This document shows, one piece after another, positions 54,083-63,979 of a stretch of DNA of 64,000 nt. Positions within the stretch are counted from its first letter, which is position 1. The number at the start of each line of letters is the position of its first letter. The position numbers and the translations under genes are program-made. The notes beneath the pieces were generated by a model. That model saw nothing but the letters and a program-made list of their open reading frames with translations, did no database searches and had not been told where the DNA came from. Source of the stretch: Symsagittifera roscoffensis (taxonomy: Eukaryota > Xenacoelomorpha > Acoela > Convolutidae); contig NC_087062.1 in assembly GCF_963678635.1 (NCBI RefSeq), forward strand, positions 47,667,283 to 47,731,282, written 5' to 3'.

Positions 54083-55885
54083 GCCGACAACTTGGATCCC
54101 AACACCGATCAAATTCCCATCCAACCAACCTCAACACTCCAATCACAATAATCCCACTTTTTGCTTTCCCGCCACCCAATTTCCCAACTCGTAATATCAC
54201 ATCAAGCATGAATTCAGACAATAATTCAGATACCTCAGTTTTATATTCCATTTCACAACTCAATAACCCAAATATAGAAACCCCTGATGAATTTGCAGAC
54301 TCCGAACCATCTCCATCCAATAATTTTCAAGCCAACTCCTCAGTTTTTCAAAACCCCCTTTTCAGCCGATCCCACCAAATAAACCACTCCCATCCATTTC
54401 TACTCTCTCTTATGCTTCACAAGTTACCCAACCATTTCTTCTTTTCATTCAGATCGATCATCCAATTCCCCAGATATTTCCCAAATCTCTCAAGAATTAG
54501 ATAATTTTATCACCCTACAACAACAGCTAATACACCCTAACACCCTCACTCTAAATCAAATTTCATCCACAATAGAATCCTCAAATCCACCTACTCCTAC
54601 ACCCTCTTCAGCTTATACTGCCTCTATAGCACAATAATCCACATCCACCGAATCATCAACTAGCACTAACCGAGCTTATCGCACTTTTAAAAGAAAATTC
54701 CCAAATCATCCATTCCCGACCAAACCAGGAACAGCCTGCGAATATATTAATCACCCAAACCACACTAACACGAAAGATTTCTTAGCAATCACCCTACCTT
54801 CATTTCCACAATATACTTTAAACACCCCTCATGACACTAACGACACACGAAGTTTTGTACATGAACACGTTTTAATGCCTACACTTCATTGGACATCATA
54901 TTATCATTTTACTAATCCCCTTTGCCTGCCACTATCTAATACTCATAACGATATAGAAAGGAATAAAGATATGCTATATCGACTCACTACACCACTAACA
55001 CATAGACAATTCACTTACATAGGATATAAAAAATCACTAAAAACATTCACTGCACCTCGAGCTAACGGTTCACACTAGAATACTACGACCATAATATCAT
55101 CCGCACTAACCAAGATCAATTTTTAGATGACGACCGCTTCGCTAACCCACAACTAACAGAAAAAATTTTCATAAAAACAGCATATGTATTCACACTCAAC
55201 ATATTCGATCGAAAATATGATCACATCATTTCTGAAGCACTAACTGACATGCAAGCTTACGAAAGTTTTAAAGAAAAGTTTCAATTATTTTCACTAACCT
55301 TCCACTTCCTTGCACCACATGAACGCGATTTGCACTGCTCACACGACATTTTGTTACGCACTAAACAAACCCACACCTATACATATAACCGCTTCATCCA
55401 AAATCATTTTGATTTACACACCCCATCAAGACAACCACACCATCGTTTTCAGTTTCTTAATTCAAAGTACACTTCGCCGTTTTTTCTAAATTCTCACATA
55501 TTGCATCAAAGATACTAACCTCCACGGCATCCTCCGCAATTATGACCCAATATCACAAATGTATATATTTTGTCCCATCACGAAGACCTTTAACGCAGAA
55601 GAATCCAGACCCTTCCTTATCCCACATGAATTTATCCAATTTATAGAAATCCCTATATTAGAATTCATCCATAATACTAAATACAATCACAAAATATATA
55701 ATCTAATCCAAAACACACCTTATGAGTTTGCAGTTGGCACCGAAGAACTAAAAACTATTAAAGCACTTCAATTGCTTTGGCCACTGCTTCAAACTAAAAA
55801 CATCATTCGCATACTAGCAAAATTACTAACAAATTCTGATATGATACACGACATCTTCCCCCACGGTTTTTTCCCCGACGACTAA
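54079..55885 (+). pseudogene. Long extra ORF after env, unknown
   Basis: ATG at 54079 overlaps the env stop (ATGA). About 600 codons recoverable in pieces: 54079-54504 (Pro/Asn/Ser-rich), about 54484-55078 (one TAA near 54636; AYRTFKRKFPNHPFPTKPGT, KDFLAITLPSFPQYTL, MLYRLTTPLTHRQFTYIGYK), 55079-55518 (LTEKIFIKTAYVFTLNIFDR, FQLFSLTFHFLAPHERDLH) and 55559-55885 (IPHEFIQFIEIPILEFIHN, AKLLTNSDMIHDIFPHGFF). It has globular composition with His/Phe/Tyr but no motif I recognise. It ends at TAA 55883-55885, 3 nt before a splice donor. Confidence 0.5.
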
Positions 55886-55888
55886 CAG

Positions 55889-55966
55889 GTAAGTATAAAT
55901 TGTACATATTCTTTACTAATAAATCTGAAAATCATACTAACCTTTCTTTATTCATGTCTCATTTAG
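55889..55966 (+). other. Candidate 78-nt intron
   Basis: Donor CAG|GTAAGTAT at 55889; branch-like TACTAAC at about 55935; pyrimidine-rich TTTCTTTATTCATGTCTCATT and acceptor TTTAG ending 55966. All three signals are near-consensus. It starts 3 nt after the stop of the preceding ORF. Confidence 0.55.
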
Positions 55967-57016
55967 ATTTTTAGTCTTCATCCCACGATCATCTGCAAAA
56001 AACAGAAAAGAAAAATGAAAAATAAAAAACTTGTTTAAAATCTTCTAAACTCTATTAATATTTTGCAAATAATATAATAAAATTCATACCAATGTAGTAT
56101 ATTAATTTATAAATTGTTTCCCCAAAAGCAGTAAACTTAATAATGATGAAAATTTGTAACTTAAATTTTTCCCCAAAACTAGCAGTAAAATTGAAATTCT
56201 ATGTAGTAAATTAATAAAATGAAAATGCAGTACTAACCTTTTGATATTTTCATTCACTCGCACAAGAATTCTATCCAAACTCGCACAGCTCGCCCACGAA
56301 GAATTGTTTAAATAATGAATTTCAGTTTCAAGTTTTCACACTCAACAATTCTAACACACGATAACAAGTTTCAAACTTTCCTTTAACCCGGTTGGAAAGG
56401 AATTATATACTAAACCAAACTAACCAACGCAGCTTACTAAACACCTCAAATCATAAAATAACAGCATGACTAAGAAAAGGAAACCAACGGTACCCAAACC
56501 AGATTAACCCAGTTCAAAACTGGATAACTTATTCTTTTGAAGACTATTATAAAGTCTAAGAAAGAAATAATAGAACACAAAAAAGTCGAAAGACAAACCC
56601 ATAACAAAAACAATTTGATTTTTGAAAAAAGACACAACAACGGAACATAAGAAAGACCACCATAAACATAACATAAAACGTTATCACATAACAGGACCTC
56701 TCACAAAAACCGCACGAAATCATACTCCCACTTCTGGCCTAACCCACCAGAGAGGACGCCCTGAGCATGCTCTATAGCCAGCCTAACCCACCGCGCTACA
56801 TCCACGCTTTGTGACCACACTTCTAGTTTTAATAAGAGGTACTCAAGTATGAGTAACTCTTCAAAATAACCAAACTAAAACAAAATGCTTTTGTGAAAAC
56901 AACTAACTAAAATCATAATAAAAAAACTAGACTAATCAAAATTTTATAAAATGTAAATTATACCTTGCAGTATATAGATCAGCATACAACAACAAAGACG
57001 AACATCCAAAGACAAA
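55967..57016 (+). other. 3' region of the LTR element, no gene
   Basis: AT-rich with the phrase AGCAGTAAA and RTTGAAATTC-like repeats near 56130-56220. A second acceptor-like stretch, GTACTAACCTTTTGATATTT with later CACAAG, lies at about 56230-56268. No gene is recognised. Confidence 0.4.
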
Positions 57017-57274
57017 ATGACCCCACTACACACGAAAAAGAATGGTCAACCACAACCAATATGCCGTCCACAATCACAACTCAAAGGATTTAGAGTACGA
57101 CTTGACTTCGCAGAAAAGGACTTCATTGAACTAGACCAATGACCACCTCGATGTTCAAGTATATGTACAGATCCGAGTAACAAGGCATCCCCTCCACGCA
57201 CAATCTCCACGCCATTCCCAGACGAGGTCGAACACAAACAAGTTCTCTACATAATACAGAAGAACCCGTCATAG
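57017..57274 (+). pseudogene. Small 3' ORF of the LTR element
   Basis: 85 codons from MTPLHTKKNGQPQPICRPQS to TAG 57272-57274 with one TGA near 57140. GC-richer than its surroundings. The first half is basic and contains FRVRLDFAEKDFIEL. Unknown; could be the last exon of a spliced accessory gene using the acceptors upstream. Confidence 0.3.
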
Positions 57275-57487
57275 CAAACCATTCTGAAATCAGACTGATT
57301 TCGTTGGGAAACGCAGTCGTTGTCACAAGAAGACACAACGATTGATATCCCTCATTCCAGCGTCCTGGAATTTCTCTAACAAAAGAAACCGGATAAGAAT
57401 ATGATGTTCGCAAAATACCAACGTCCATCATCCATCCTTTGAATTGCAGAAAGACAATTCTAAAAAACTCCGTAAAACCCGGATGGG

Positions 57488-57897
57488 TGGAACCTGATCT
57501 AAACTATATTTTATGATTGGATAAATTATATATTTTACCACTGTAAAGTATTTAATATTAACCAACCATGATCCATCTAACTAACAAACCACTTATTTGT
57601 AAGTGCTGAAATTACTTGTAATTTCAGCACCAGAGAGATTTGAATTTAACTTAGAAATTAGTTGCCTCTCCAAGAGAACTTCAGCAGCCGCAACAAACCA
57701 GTATACCCTAGATCTATTGAGCCTAGCAGAGACTAGTTAAACACCCTGAGACTAGTAAGTATAAGAGTAAGATTAGGATCGGTATTAGACTAAGAAGTTG
57801 CACGAATCTATCCGGCCGAAAATAAGATAGCGTGACGAGCAGACGGTGTACCCTATCCAAAATTACTCTATGAGTTAACCACATCGGTCCTAACTCA
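57488..57897 (+). repeat. 3' LTR (410 bp)
   Basis: Same termini and length as the 5' LTR, about 7 substitutions. The short purine-rich GGATGGG just before it (57481-57487) is the likely remnant of a polypurine tract. The 13-bp inverted repeat is at 57603-57630. Confidence 0.92.
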
Positions 57898-57901
57898 CTA
57901 C

Positions 57902-58650
57902 GGCTCAATGATTTTACTCTGTTTTTGCTCTAAATTTTGGAGAAGACCATGGAATATTTGCGCTCTGGGCGGAATGTTTCATTTTTTCTAACAAATTTAT
58001 TGTCAAAAGCTCAAAATTAGAAAAGTTATCATGCGACAATTTAGTTTAAGTGATGGGGTTAAATTCAAGACTAGTTTGACTACAATTCCGGGTTGACCTA
58101 CGTACAAGAAAAACGCTTGTCAAATAATTCCATTTAAATGATGCTTATCATACAATTCCATACATAGAGTTATTGGGAAAAGTTGTATCCCACAATTTCT
58201 GTTTGTGGAAATTAATTGATAAACGTTTTTCATGACTACAAAATTTTCTGTAGAAATTACGGTATAAATATAAGCAATTATAAAAATTTTAGAAAAATTC
58301 TTTGTTCGGACTCAAACAAAGATTATCCGAAATTTTTTAATGCGAAATTGTTAATTTTGTTTTTTAACGCAGCCAGACTCATTTTTAAAAGAGAGTGATA
58401 ACAAATAAAACGATTTTTTGTGTTTTTATATACTGAAAGTTGTCAAAAAACCGGTTCATGTTTTTCAACCACTAAGTTTTTTGCTAAGTAGAAATTTGTT
58501 AAATCCTTATACAAAAAAATACATTCTTTTCTTATAATTTTGTGTGATAGTGAAATTCAACACATTAAACTACATGGCGAATCGTCGGAATTAGTTCATC
58601 TGTGCTATTCATGCCACTTAACCTATGAATTTTCTGCAAGACAAAGATTT
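57902..58650. other. Intron sequence right of the LTR element
   Basis: Contains a weak relative (about 58095-58165: AACGCTTGTCAAATAATTCC) of the tandem unit that follows. No gene. Confidence 0.4.
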
Positions 58651-58996
58651 GGAGCAAACCTTGATTGTACTTTTATGGGAAAATGCTTGTCATACTATTT
58701 TCTTATATAGAAAAGAGCTTGTTGAAAAGTTTTTTTAGATAACATTCTGTGCGTACGAAAATGTATGGGATTGTCTATAAGCAATTTTGGTCAAGCTGGA
58801 TATTATAATTGTTCTATAGCTTTGGAGCAAACCTCGATTGTACTTTTATGGGAAAATGCTTGTCAGACAATTTTCTTATATAGAAAAAAAGCTTGTTGAA
58901 AAGTTTTATATAACTTTCTGTGCGTACGAAATTGTATGGGATTGCCTATAAGCAATTTTGGTCAAACCGGATAATATAGTTGTCCTATACAAGCGT
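58651..58996. repeat. 173-bp tandem duplication
   Basis: GGAGCAAACCTTGATTGTAC at 58651 recurs at 58824; both units contain AAAATGCTTGTCA and TTCTGTGCGTACGAAA and are about 90% alike by eye. Confidence 0.85.
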
Positions 58997-59611
58997 GAGC
59001 GGTAAATAAAATAAAAGGATTTTATACCAGGCCAAAGCCCTGCATATTTCGACTGTTCCTTAACTAGCCTCGAATAGATAGCCTCCATTGACTTTTTCGA
59101 ATAGTCTGATGTTTTTCCACATTAATAACATTCCGCGTGCTGAAACTATCAAAGTAGTATTCTAGAAAGGATGTCATCATGCCATTCGTATTTTAGTTTT
59201 GTGCAAGCTTACTCGCTTTACAATCAAAAGAGATCCGGATCGATACCCCATACGCTGTCATTTTTTGTAAAATCAATCCGGATTTTAATGACACTCCATA
59301 TATTCATCTTCCAACTTGAATCGAAGCACGCATTTGCTCTTGTTAATATGTAACCAGGCGCAACATATAATCTTTTGTACTTATCCATTGCGTGTCAGTG
59401 GTTGATTTTTTAAACCAAATTTTTTTTTTCATAGGCGTTAAAATGCAGTCAGAACATTCATGACCTTCACATTCATGGCATTCCAGATAAGCCCGCATTC
59501 AAAAAAATTGTTTGGGATCAATTTAAATTGATTTAACCGAAGTTAAATAGATTTTAAATGGATTTTAAATTGTTTGGATCAATCTTTTTTGAAAGTTTTA
59601 AATCTGTTTAA
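58997..59611. other. Intron sequence, no gene
   Basis: Its last 100 bases are built of AAATTGATTTAA / TTTTAAATGGATTTTAAAT phrases that have loose inverted counterparts at 60110-60190 (GATTTGAATCGATTTAAA). Confidence 0.35.
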
Positions 59612-60040
59612 GTGTCTAAGAAATCGATTTTAATCGATTTGCATGGATTTTCCGACCTAAAGTATTATATTCTCGATTTTTTCAAAAACATAAAAAACAC
59701 ACGTGCCAAATGTTATGAACTCAAAAAAATAATCCACATAAAACATATTTTAAGCTTGAAAATGTGCAAGGAAATCATTGTAAGTCAGATTATGGGCAAA
59801 ATCTTATGTAACAAACAAGAAAAAGGTCAGAATAATTTAAATTTTGATCTCAATAAGATCACAAAAAATCATGAATGTAAAACAGATTTTGAGCAAAAAC
59901 TTATGAAACGAGTCAAGAAAAGGTTCATTAAAGATCAATTTTTGAACTCAAATTATGCGAGGAAACAAAATAACTTTGTCGATATTTTGGTCTTTTTATT
60001 TGGTCTTTTTCATGTTAAACACGCTATTGGTGTAAAATGA
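59612..60040 (+). CDS. Unrecognised 142-codon ORF between ATCGATTT repeats
   Basis: Open frame MSKKSILIDLHGFSDLKYYI to KHAIGVK, Lys/Ile/Phe-rich, with no domain recognised. It is flanked by AATCGATTT repeats on both sides, so it may be a fragment of a mobile element or chance in AT-rich intron DNA. Low confidence as a gene. Confidence 0.2.
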   Translation: MSKKSILIDLHGFSDLKYYILDFFKNIKNTRAKCYELKKIIHIKHILSLKMCKEIIVSQIMGKILCNKQEKGQNNLNFDLNKITKNHECKTDFEQKLMKRVKKRFIKDQFLNSNYARKQNNFVDILVFLFGLFHVKHAIGVK

Positions 60041-60344
60041 AAAATAATTAGCAATTAATAAATGCAATAAAATTTCAAAACTTAAGAAACTTGAATAAAA
60101 AAATGGATTTGAATCGATTTAAAAACGATTTGGAACAATTGTTTTAGCTGAGATTTTAGATCAGTTTAAACCAATTCCAAATCAATCTTTATCTTTTTTA
60201 TTTAATCTTCGTACTTTTTTCATACTAAAATCAATCATAGTCCATTTTTGTCAGTGCGGGAGCTTTTATCGTCAAAGAAAACAGCGAGTACTTGAGAAAC
60301 TATGTTTTTGTTGATTTAATTATGAGTTTTTTTGGTGTTGGCAG

Positions 60345-60619
60345 CGGTCATGTCCGTGTTTCTGTACGCCAGAATAGAACTGTCTCTCTACCGGAACTCT
60401 TCGGAGAGCTCAGACGATGCAGTGATGTGCTTACTAAGGTTGTGCTCGTCTGTCATGATCACTGCGCCCAACATCACCTTCAGGAAAGAGCTGAAGAAGA
60501 TGATGGAGCGAGAACATTCTAGACTAATCCTGCTTTCAGTTAACCCCAAGAAGTACATCAAAGTGTGCGCCTGTTTCCTCCTGTTCGAAATTGTTTTTGC
60601 AGGTGGATGTTCTTATTAC
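60345..60619 (+). CDS. Host gene, exon with membrane segments
   Basis: Acceptor TTGGCAG before 60345, donor TTAC|GTAAGC after 60619. It is read with 2 nt finishing the codon begun at 38915, then 91 codons: VMSVFLYARIELSLYRNSSE, SDDAVMCLLRLCSSVMITAP, FRKELKKMMEREHSRLILLS, KKYIKVCACFLLFEIVFAGG. It contains the rest of one membrane segment, a second, and a third at the end, with a basic loop between. It ends in phase 0, matching the exon at 63576. Codon composition is GC-richer than the intron. Confidence 0.75.
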
Positions 60620-61559
60620 GTAAGCTCTTTTTACTGTACAGTAGTTTAATGGAGTATTGATTGTCTAAAGTCTATCTAGTTTAAAGTTTATCTTTCAAGG
60701 TTATTGAAAGATTGATGGACTTTGGCAGTTTATTTTTTTCATGACCTGCCTTTTGTTCAAGATTGAACTAACTGTTCAAGATTGAACTAACTGGCCTTTT
60801 GATTGAACTAACTGGCTCTTTTTCCGATCACCCCCGCCCCCCACCTCACACGACCTTCAATATATTAGTGTAACCAGTGGTTTTACGAGGTTGAGTATCA
60901 AGACAAATATGTTTGTCGTGACCTTATTAGTTAGCAGGTGGGGGAAAAGGAAAAAAGAGCCAACTAATTTTACGAGCTATTCGGCTCTTCGCAAAGAATG
61001 TAAGTTAGGGGAGTCTGCTTCAACTTAGAATTCGCTGATTATTCAAATCAATGGGGGCCAAGATCGTTCAAATAATGGCTTACAAATTATTTGAGGTGGC
61101 TCTTTTATAATCTCCTGTAAAAATTGCTAGCACCGCGTAAATTTCTTGCTCTTTTCGCTGTTACTCTCACTTCTTCTTAAAATTAATCGAACACGCTTGG
61201 ACAAAAAGAGCCGGCAAAGTTATATTCAATCAACACACGTAACACGTAAAGCAAATCTGATTAATGGAATTGTCAGGTAATGACAAAATAATTGGTTAGA
61301 GCTCGTTATAGGGAATTAACTCTGGCTAAATAATATAACGATCTGACAGTTCAATTTAAGATGGGTTCTCCTAACTGGGTTGTCTCTTAAGCAACCCGCA
61401 AATTCAATCTCTAAAATTAACCGTTTTCTCAAACTTCTAGAATAGGTTCCCACTTCGATCCGTACCTAGATTAACAGTCAGGCTACACAATCACTTAGTG
61501 TTAATCTCTCAAAACTAACGATCGGATCTACCAACTTCTCTTGGTTTTGGTTATTTTTT
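60620..61559. other. Intron with a foldback element
   Basis: Holds ATTGAACTAACTG repeats (60765-60815, three copies) and the inverted repeat listed at 60809. No gene. Confidence 0.45.
60809..60966. repeat. Short foldback element
   Basis: TAACTGGCTCTTTTTCC with a C-rich run at the left pairs with GGAAAAAAGAGCCAACTA preceded by AGGTGGGGG at the right: imperfect inverted arms of about 30 bp over 158 bp. Possibly a MITE; no target duplication was recognised. Confidence 0.55.
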
Positions 61560-62640
61560 TCTCTTCTAAAAGCTGCGTACCAATCCCACCACAGGTATGT
61601 CTATTTGTACACCGGTATAATTGAATATCCTCCCTCCCATGTAAGTCCCGACATTCGCTGCTGTGCATTCCACGTTCGTCCTGTAAAGTATAAGTTCCCT
61701 TAGGTACACCAGTTCTAAATGCTAATCTCCCAGTGGCTATTTAGATCGCTTCAAGTAAAAATTACGTCCAACTGAACCTCAGCTACAGTTCGCGTTTAAC
61801 TGGCAGTAATCCCAAGGTTTTTTATTTGGTTTATCCCACACATGTTCCAAGGTTCAATTAAGGATCACCCCGGGGTCACCAGAGGTCAAGCAAAGGCCCA
61901 TGAGTTCAGAGCCGGGTGGGGGTCCTACCTGCCAAGTTCCATCCATACACGATTATCACTCTCCGATTTATCTTTTTCCAATTTGTCACCTTTTCCCAGA
62001 ATTGGCTATTAACATCGGAAGGAGCCAACGGAGAGGGTTTGTTTGCGGGACGTCTTTTTCCGGGACTTGAGTCTACTACACATTAACGCCATAAAATCAA
62101 TATGCCCTCGCTCAATATTTTTCTTAATTGCCTATTTCTGGTCCCAGGGGTATTTTTCCCCAGTGCTAATAACTTTCGGTCGGACCGTAAGATTAGGTCC
62201 AAACTCAAACGCAATGCTTGTCTTACCACTACCTATCAACCCTCCTAGTTTCCGCTTCCTAGGGTCACCAGGGGTCAAAAAATAGCTTCCGGAAGTCAAA
62301 GGGGGTTTATTTGCACAGGCCAGAAAACCGGAAGTAGGGGTCTGAAGGGTCTGGGGTCTTAAGCTTCCCTCATCTAGGGCTTCCATATACTAAGTTTTGG
62401 GGTCATTCATTGCTAGATACCGAGTCCCAGCAGGGTGATTTGCTCTTCCAGGAACCGTTATCACTCGGACCCAGGTAGTCCCCGGATCCAGGGTTTTGAA
62501 TGCCCGGGTCAAATCATCTCTAGTATCCTTCCTGTGAATTTCGCAATGATCCGACCAGTGGTTCTTAATCCGAGGGGGGGGGGGGTAGCACATTCTCTCC
62601 CCCATTCAGTTTTCCTCCAAAGACAGGACTAATTCCTCAG
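61560..62640 (-). other. GC-richer block with a 158-codon minus-strand open stretch
   Basis: Base composition differs from the surrounding intron. Minus strand 62605-62132 is one frame with a single TAG (62390-62392): TWVRVITVPGRANHPAGTRY, YLAMNDPKT, then EALDEGSLRPQTLQTPTSGF, SGSYFLTPGDPRKRKLGGLI, GSGKTSIAFEFGPNLTVRPK. GSGKTS resembles a Walker A motif but its context is not P-loop-like. GGGGTCACCAGAGGTCAA (about 61873) and GGGTCACCAGGGGTCAA (about 62262) are direct repeats. It may be part of a retroelement or a captured sequence; I do not recognise it. Confidence 0.35.
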
Positions 62641-63163
62641 AGCTTGGACTATTTTGAGCTTAGTGCTTTATTTACTTTTCTATTTGCCGAGTTGGCTAAC
62701 CAATCTCACTAGCATACTCTCGTTATGTGTACTTTAACAACACTATAACTCTTACTGTAACAAAGAGGTTTGAGTTACCCCCTTTGTTTTGCGGCTTAGT
62801 AGGTAAACGGCCTAGATTAAGTGTGTTGTGAGCGAATTGTTTTTTTTTCAATTCTACAAAGAACCTTTCCTGTGAAAATGGGGAGGAACATTGTATTCAG
62901 CTGTGTTTTAGTTTTTCTTTTTTTTGGTTTTCCACAAATCATCGGACTGGTTTGAGTGATACATCAAATAAAAGCCCTTGCAGTCGTGATGCGACCAACT
63001 TTTAACTTTTTTGTGGTCGGAACATTGTTTGCTACATGCACAGCAACCAGCTATCCTTGTTGATAATTTGCATGCGTTTGGTCAATTTATTTATTGGGCT
63101 ATATTTTTGTTTGGGACGTTGCACACACCCGCGCAAGCAACGAGCGCGTATCACAAACGTGAA
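62641..63163. other. Intron sequence, no feature
   Basis: No exon, repeat or RNA gene seen. Confidence 0.4.
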
Positions 63164-63497
63164 CAGGGGCGGATCTAGGTTTTTCTAGAGGGTGGGGGCG
63201 GATTAAAAAAAAATTCAAGCATTTTGTCGACCTTCTTTTGTCAACTAAATAGATTTTCCGAGCTCTCCTAAAGCACTGAGAAGACCCTGTTTTGGCCAAA
63301 TTTTCTGCGCCGCGGGCGTTTCTAGGCAGTTTTGGAAACTTTGACCAAAAAATCGACGCGCGCTCCCCTTCAGAATAAGTATATATTAGCGCCAAAGGCG
63401 CCTTTAGAACATTTTTAGGGTCCGTCACCAAATAAGGATATCTCAAAATAGCACACAGGGGGGACCCTTTGGCTCGGCAGGGGGTCGAATCCCAGAG
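63164..63497 (+). mobile_element. hAT-like MITE, 3'-truncated
   Basis: Begins CAGGGGCGGATCTAGG and follows the 11130 copy through TTAGCGCCAAAGGCGCCTTT and GGCAGGGGGTCGAATCCC, then stops about 60 bp short of the family 3' end. No target duplication can be checked. Confidence 0.8.
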
Positions 63498-63575
63498 AAG
63501 TGTTAGCATGAATGCGCGAGTGTTAGCATCTATGGCTATAGATGATAGCGTGTGTGTGAGTTTGTGTTGATGCAG

Positions 63576-63744
63576 TGGGCGGAGTCATATTGGCCCGAGG
63601 TGGAGGCGGCGAACAGCACTACAGTAAAGAGCAGTGGGAAGTACGCCCTCATGGTTGTACACCCCTTGAACATCATCGTCACTAACATGTGGAACTTCGC
63701 CATAGCCATCATGTGCATGATGGTATGTGGACACCTCATAGACG
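63576..63744 (+). CDS. Host gene, exon with a membrane segment
   Basis: Acceptor GTTGATGCAG before 63576; phase 0 start fits 60619. Reads WAESYWPEVEAANSTTVKSS, GKYALMVVHPLNIIVTNMWN, FAIAIMCMMVCGHLID. The donor G|GTATAT at 63745 leaves 1 nt, fitting the next exon (GCG Ala). An alternative donor GTATGT at 63723 would not fit in phase. NST is an N-glycosylation sequon in what would be an outer loop, before a strong membrane segment. Confidence 0.7.
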
Positions 63745-63841
63745 GTATATCACATTGATGCATAATATCAGTCAGACCATTACATAACAATCACTCAATA
63801 TACAGGGCATGGCAAATGAAAGGTCATTTATTATTTGACAG

Positions 63842-63979
63842 CGTTGTCCAAGTTAGCGGATGATTTGAGGGATGATAAAGTTTTGTGTGAGCTGAACTTT
63901 GCAACGACAGAGAAAGGGAGGAGATTTGCGCTGCAGAAGTACCCTTTGCTGGCCGAGGAGACAAAACACTTCACTCAAG
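63842..63979 (+). CDS. Host gene, exon (cytoplasmic loop)
   Basis: Acceptor TTATTTGACAG before 63842, donor CAAG|GTTAGA after 63979. 2 nt, 45 codons, 1 nt: LSKLADDLRDDKVLCELNFA, TTEKGRRFALQKYPLLAEET, KHFTQ. Charged and helical, following a membrane segment, so probably an intracellular loop. The gene continues beyond the window. Confidence 0.65.

Larger units (their letters stand above)
39142..57897 (+). mobile_element. 18.76-kb LTR retroelement, Ty3/gypsy-type with env and extra ORFs
   Basis: Flanked by CTAC direct repeats (39138-39141 and 57898-57901). LTRs of 410 bp at each end (TGGAA...AACTCA), about seven differences by eye. Order: primer site, leader, small basic ORF, long gag, protease, RT, RNase H, integrase, Pro/Ser/Thr-rich ORF, env, another long ORF, 1.5-kb tail. 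Such length and an env place it with endogenous-retrovirus-like (errantivirus-type) gypsy elements, but it is two to three times longer than usual. It lies in an intron of the host gene. Confidence 0.9.

Noticed and set aside
62186-62215. GSGKTS as a P-loop ATPase
   Set aside because: No preceding beta-strand pattern, no Walker B, and the frame is not recognisable; kept only as an unexplained GC-rich block.
63723-63744. Splice donor GTATGT at 63723
   Set aside because: It would end the exon in phase 0, which reads into a stop in the exon at 63842; the donor at 63745 fits in phase.
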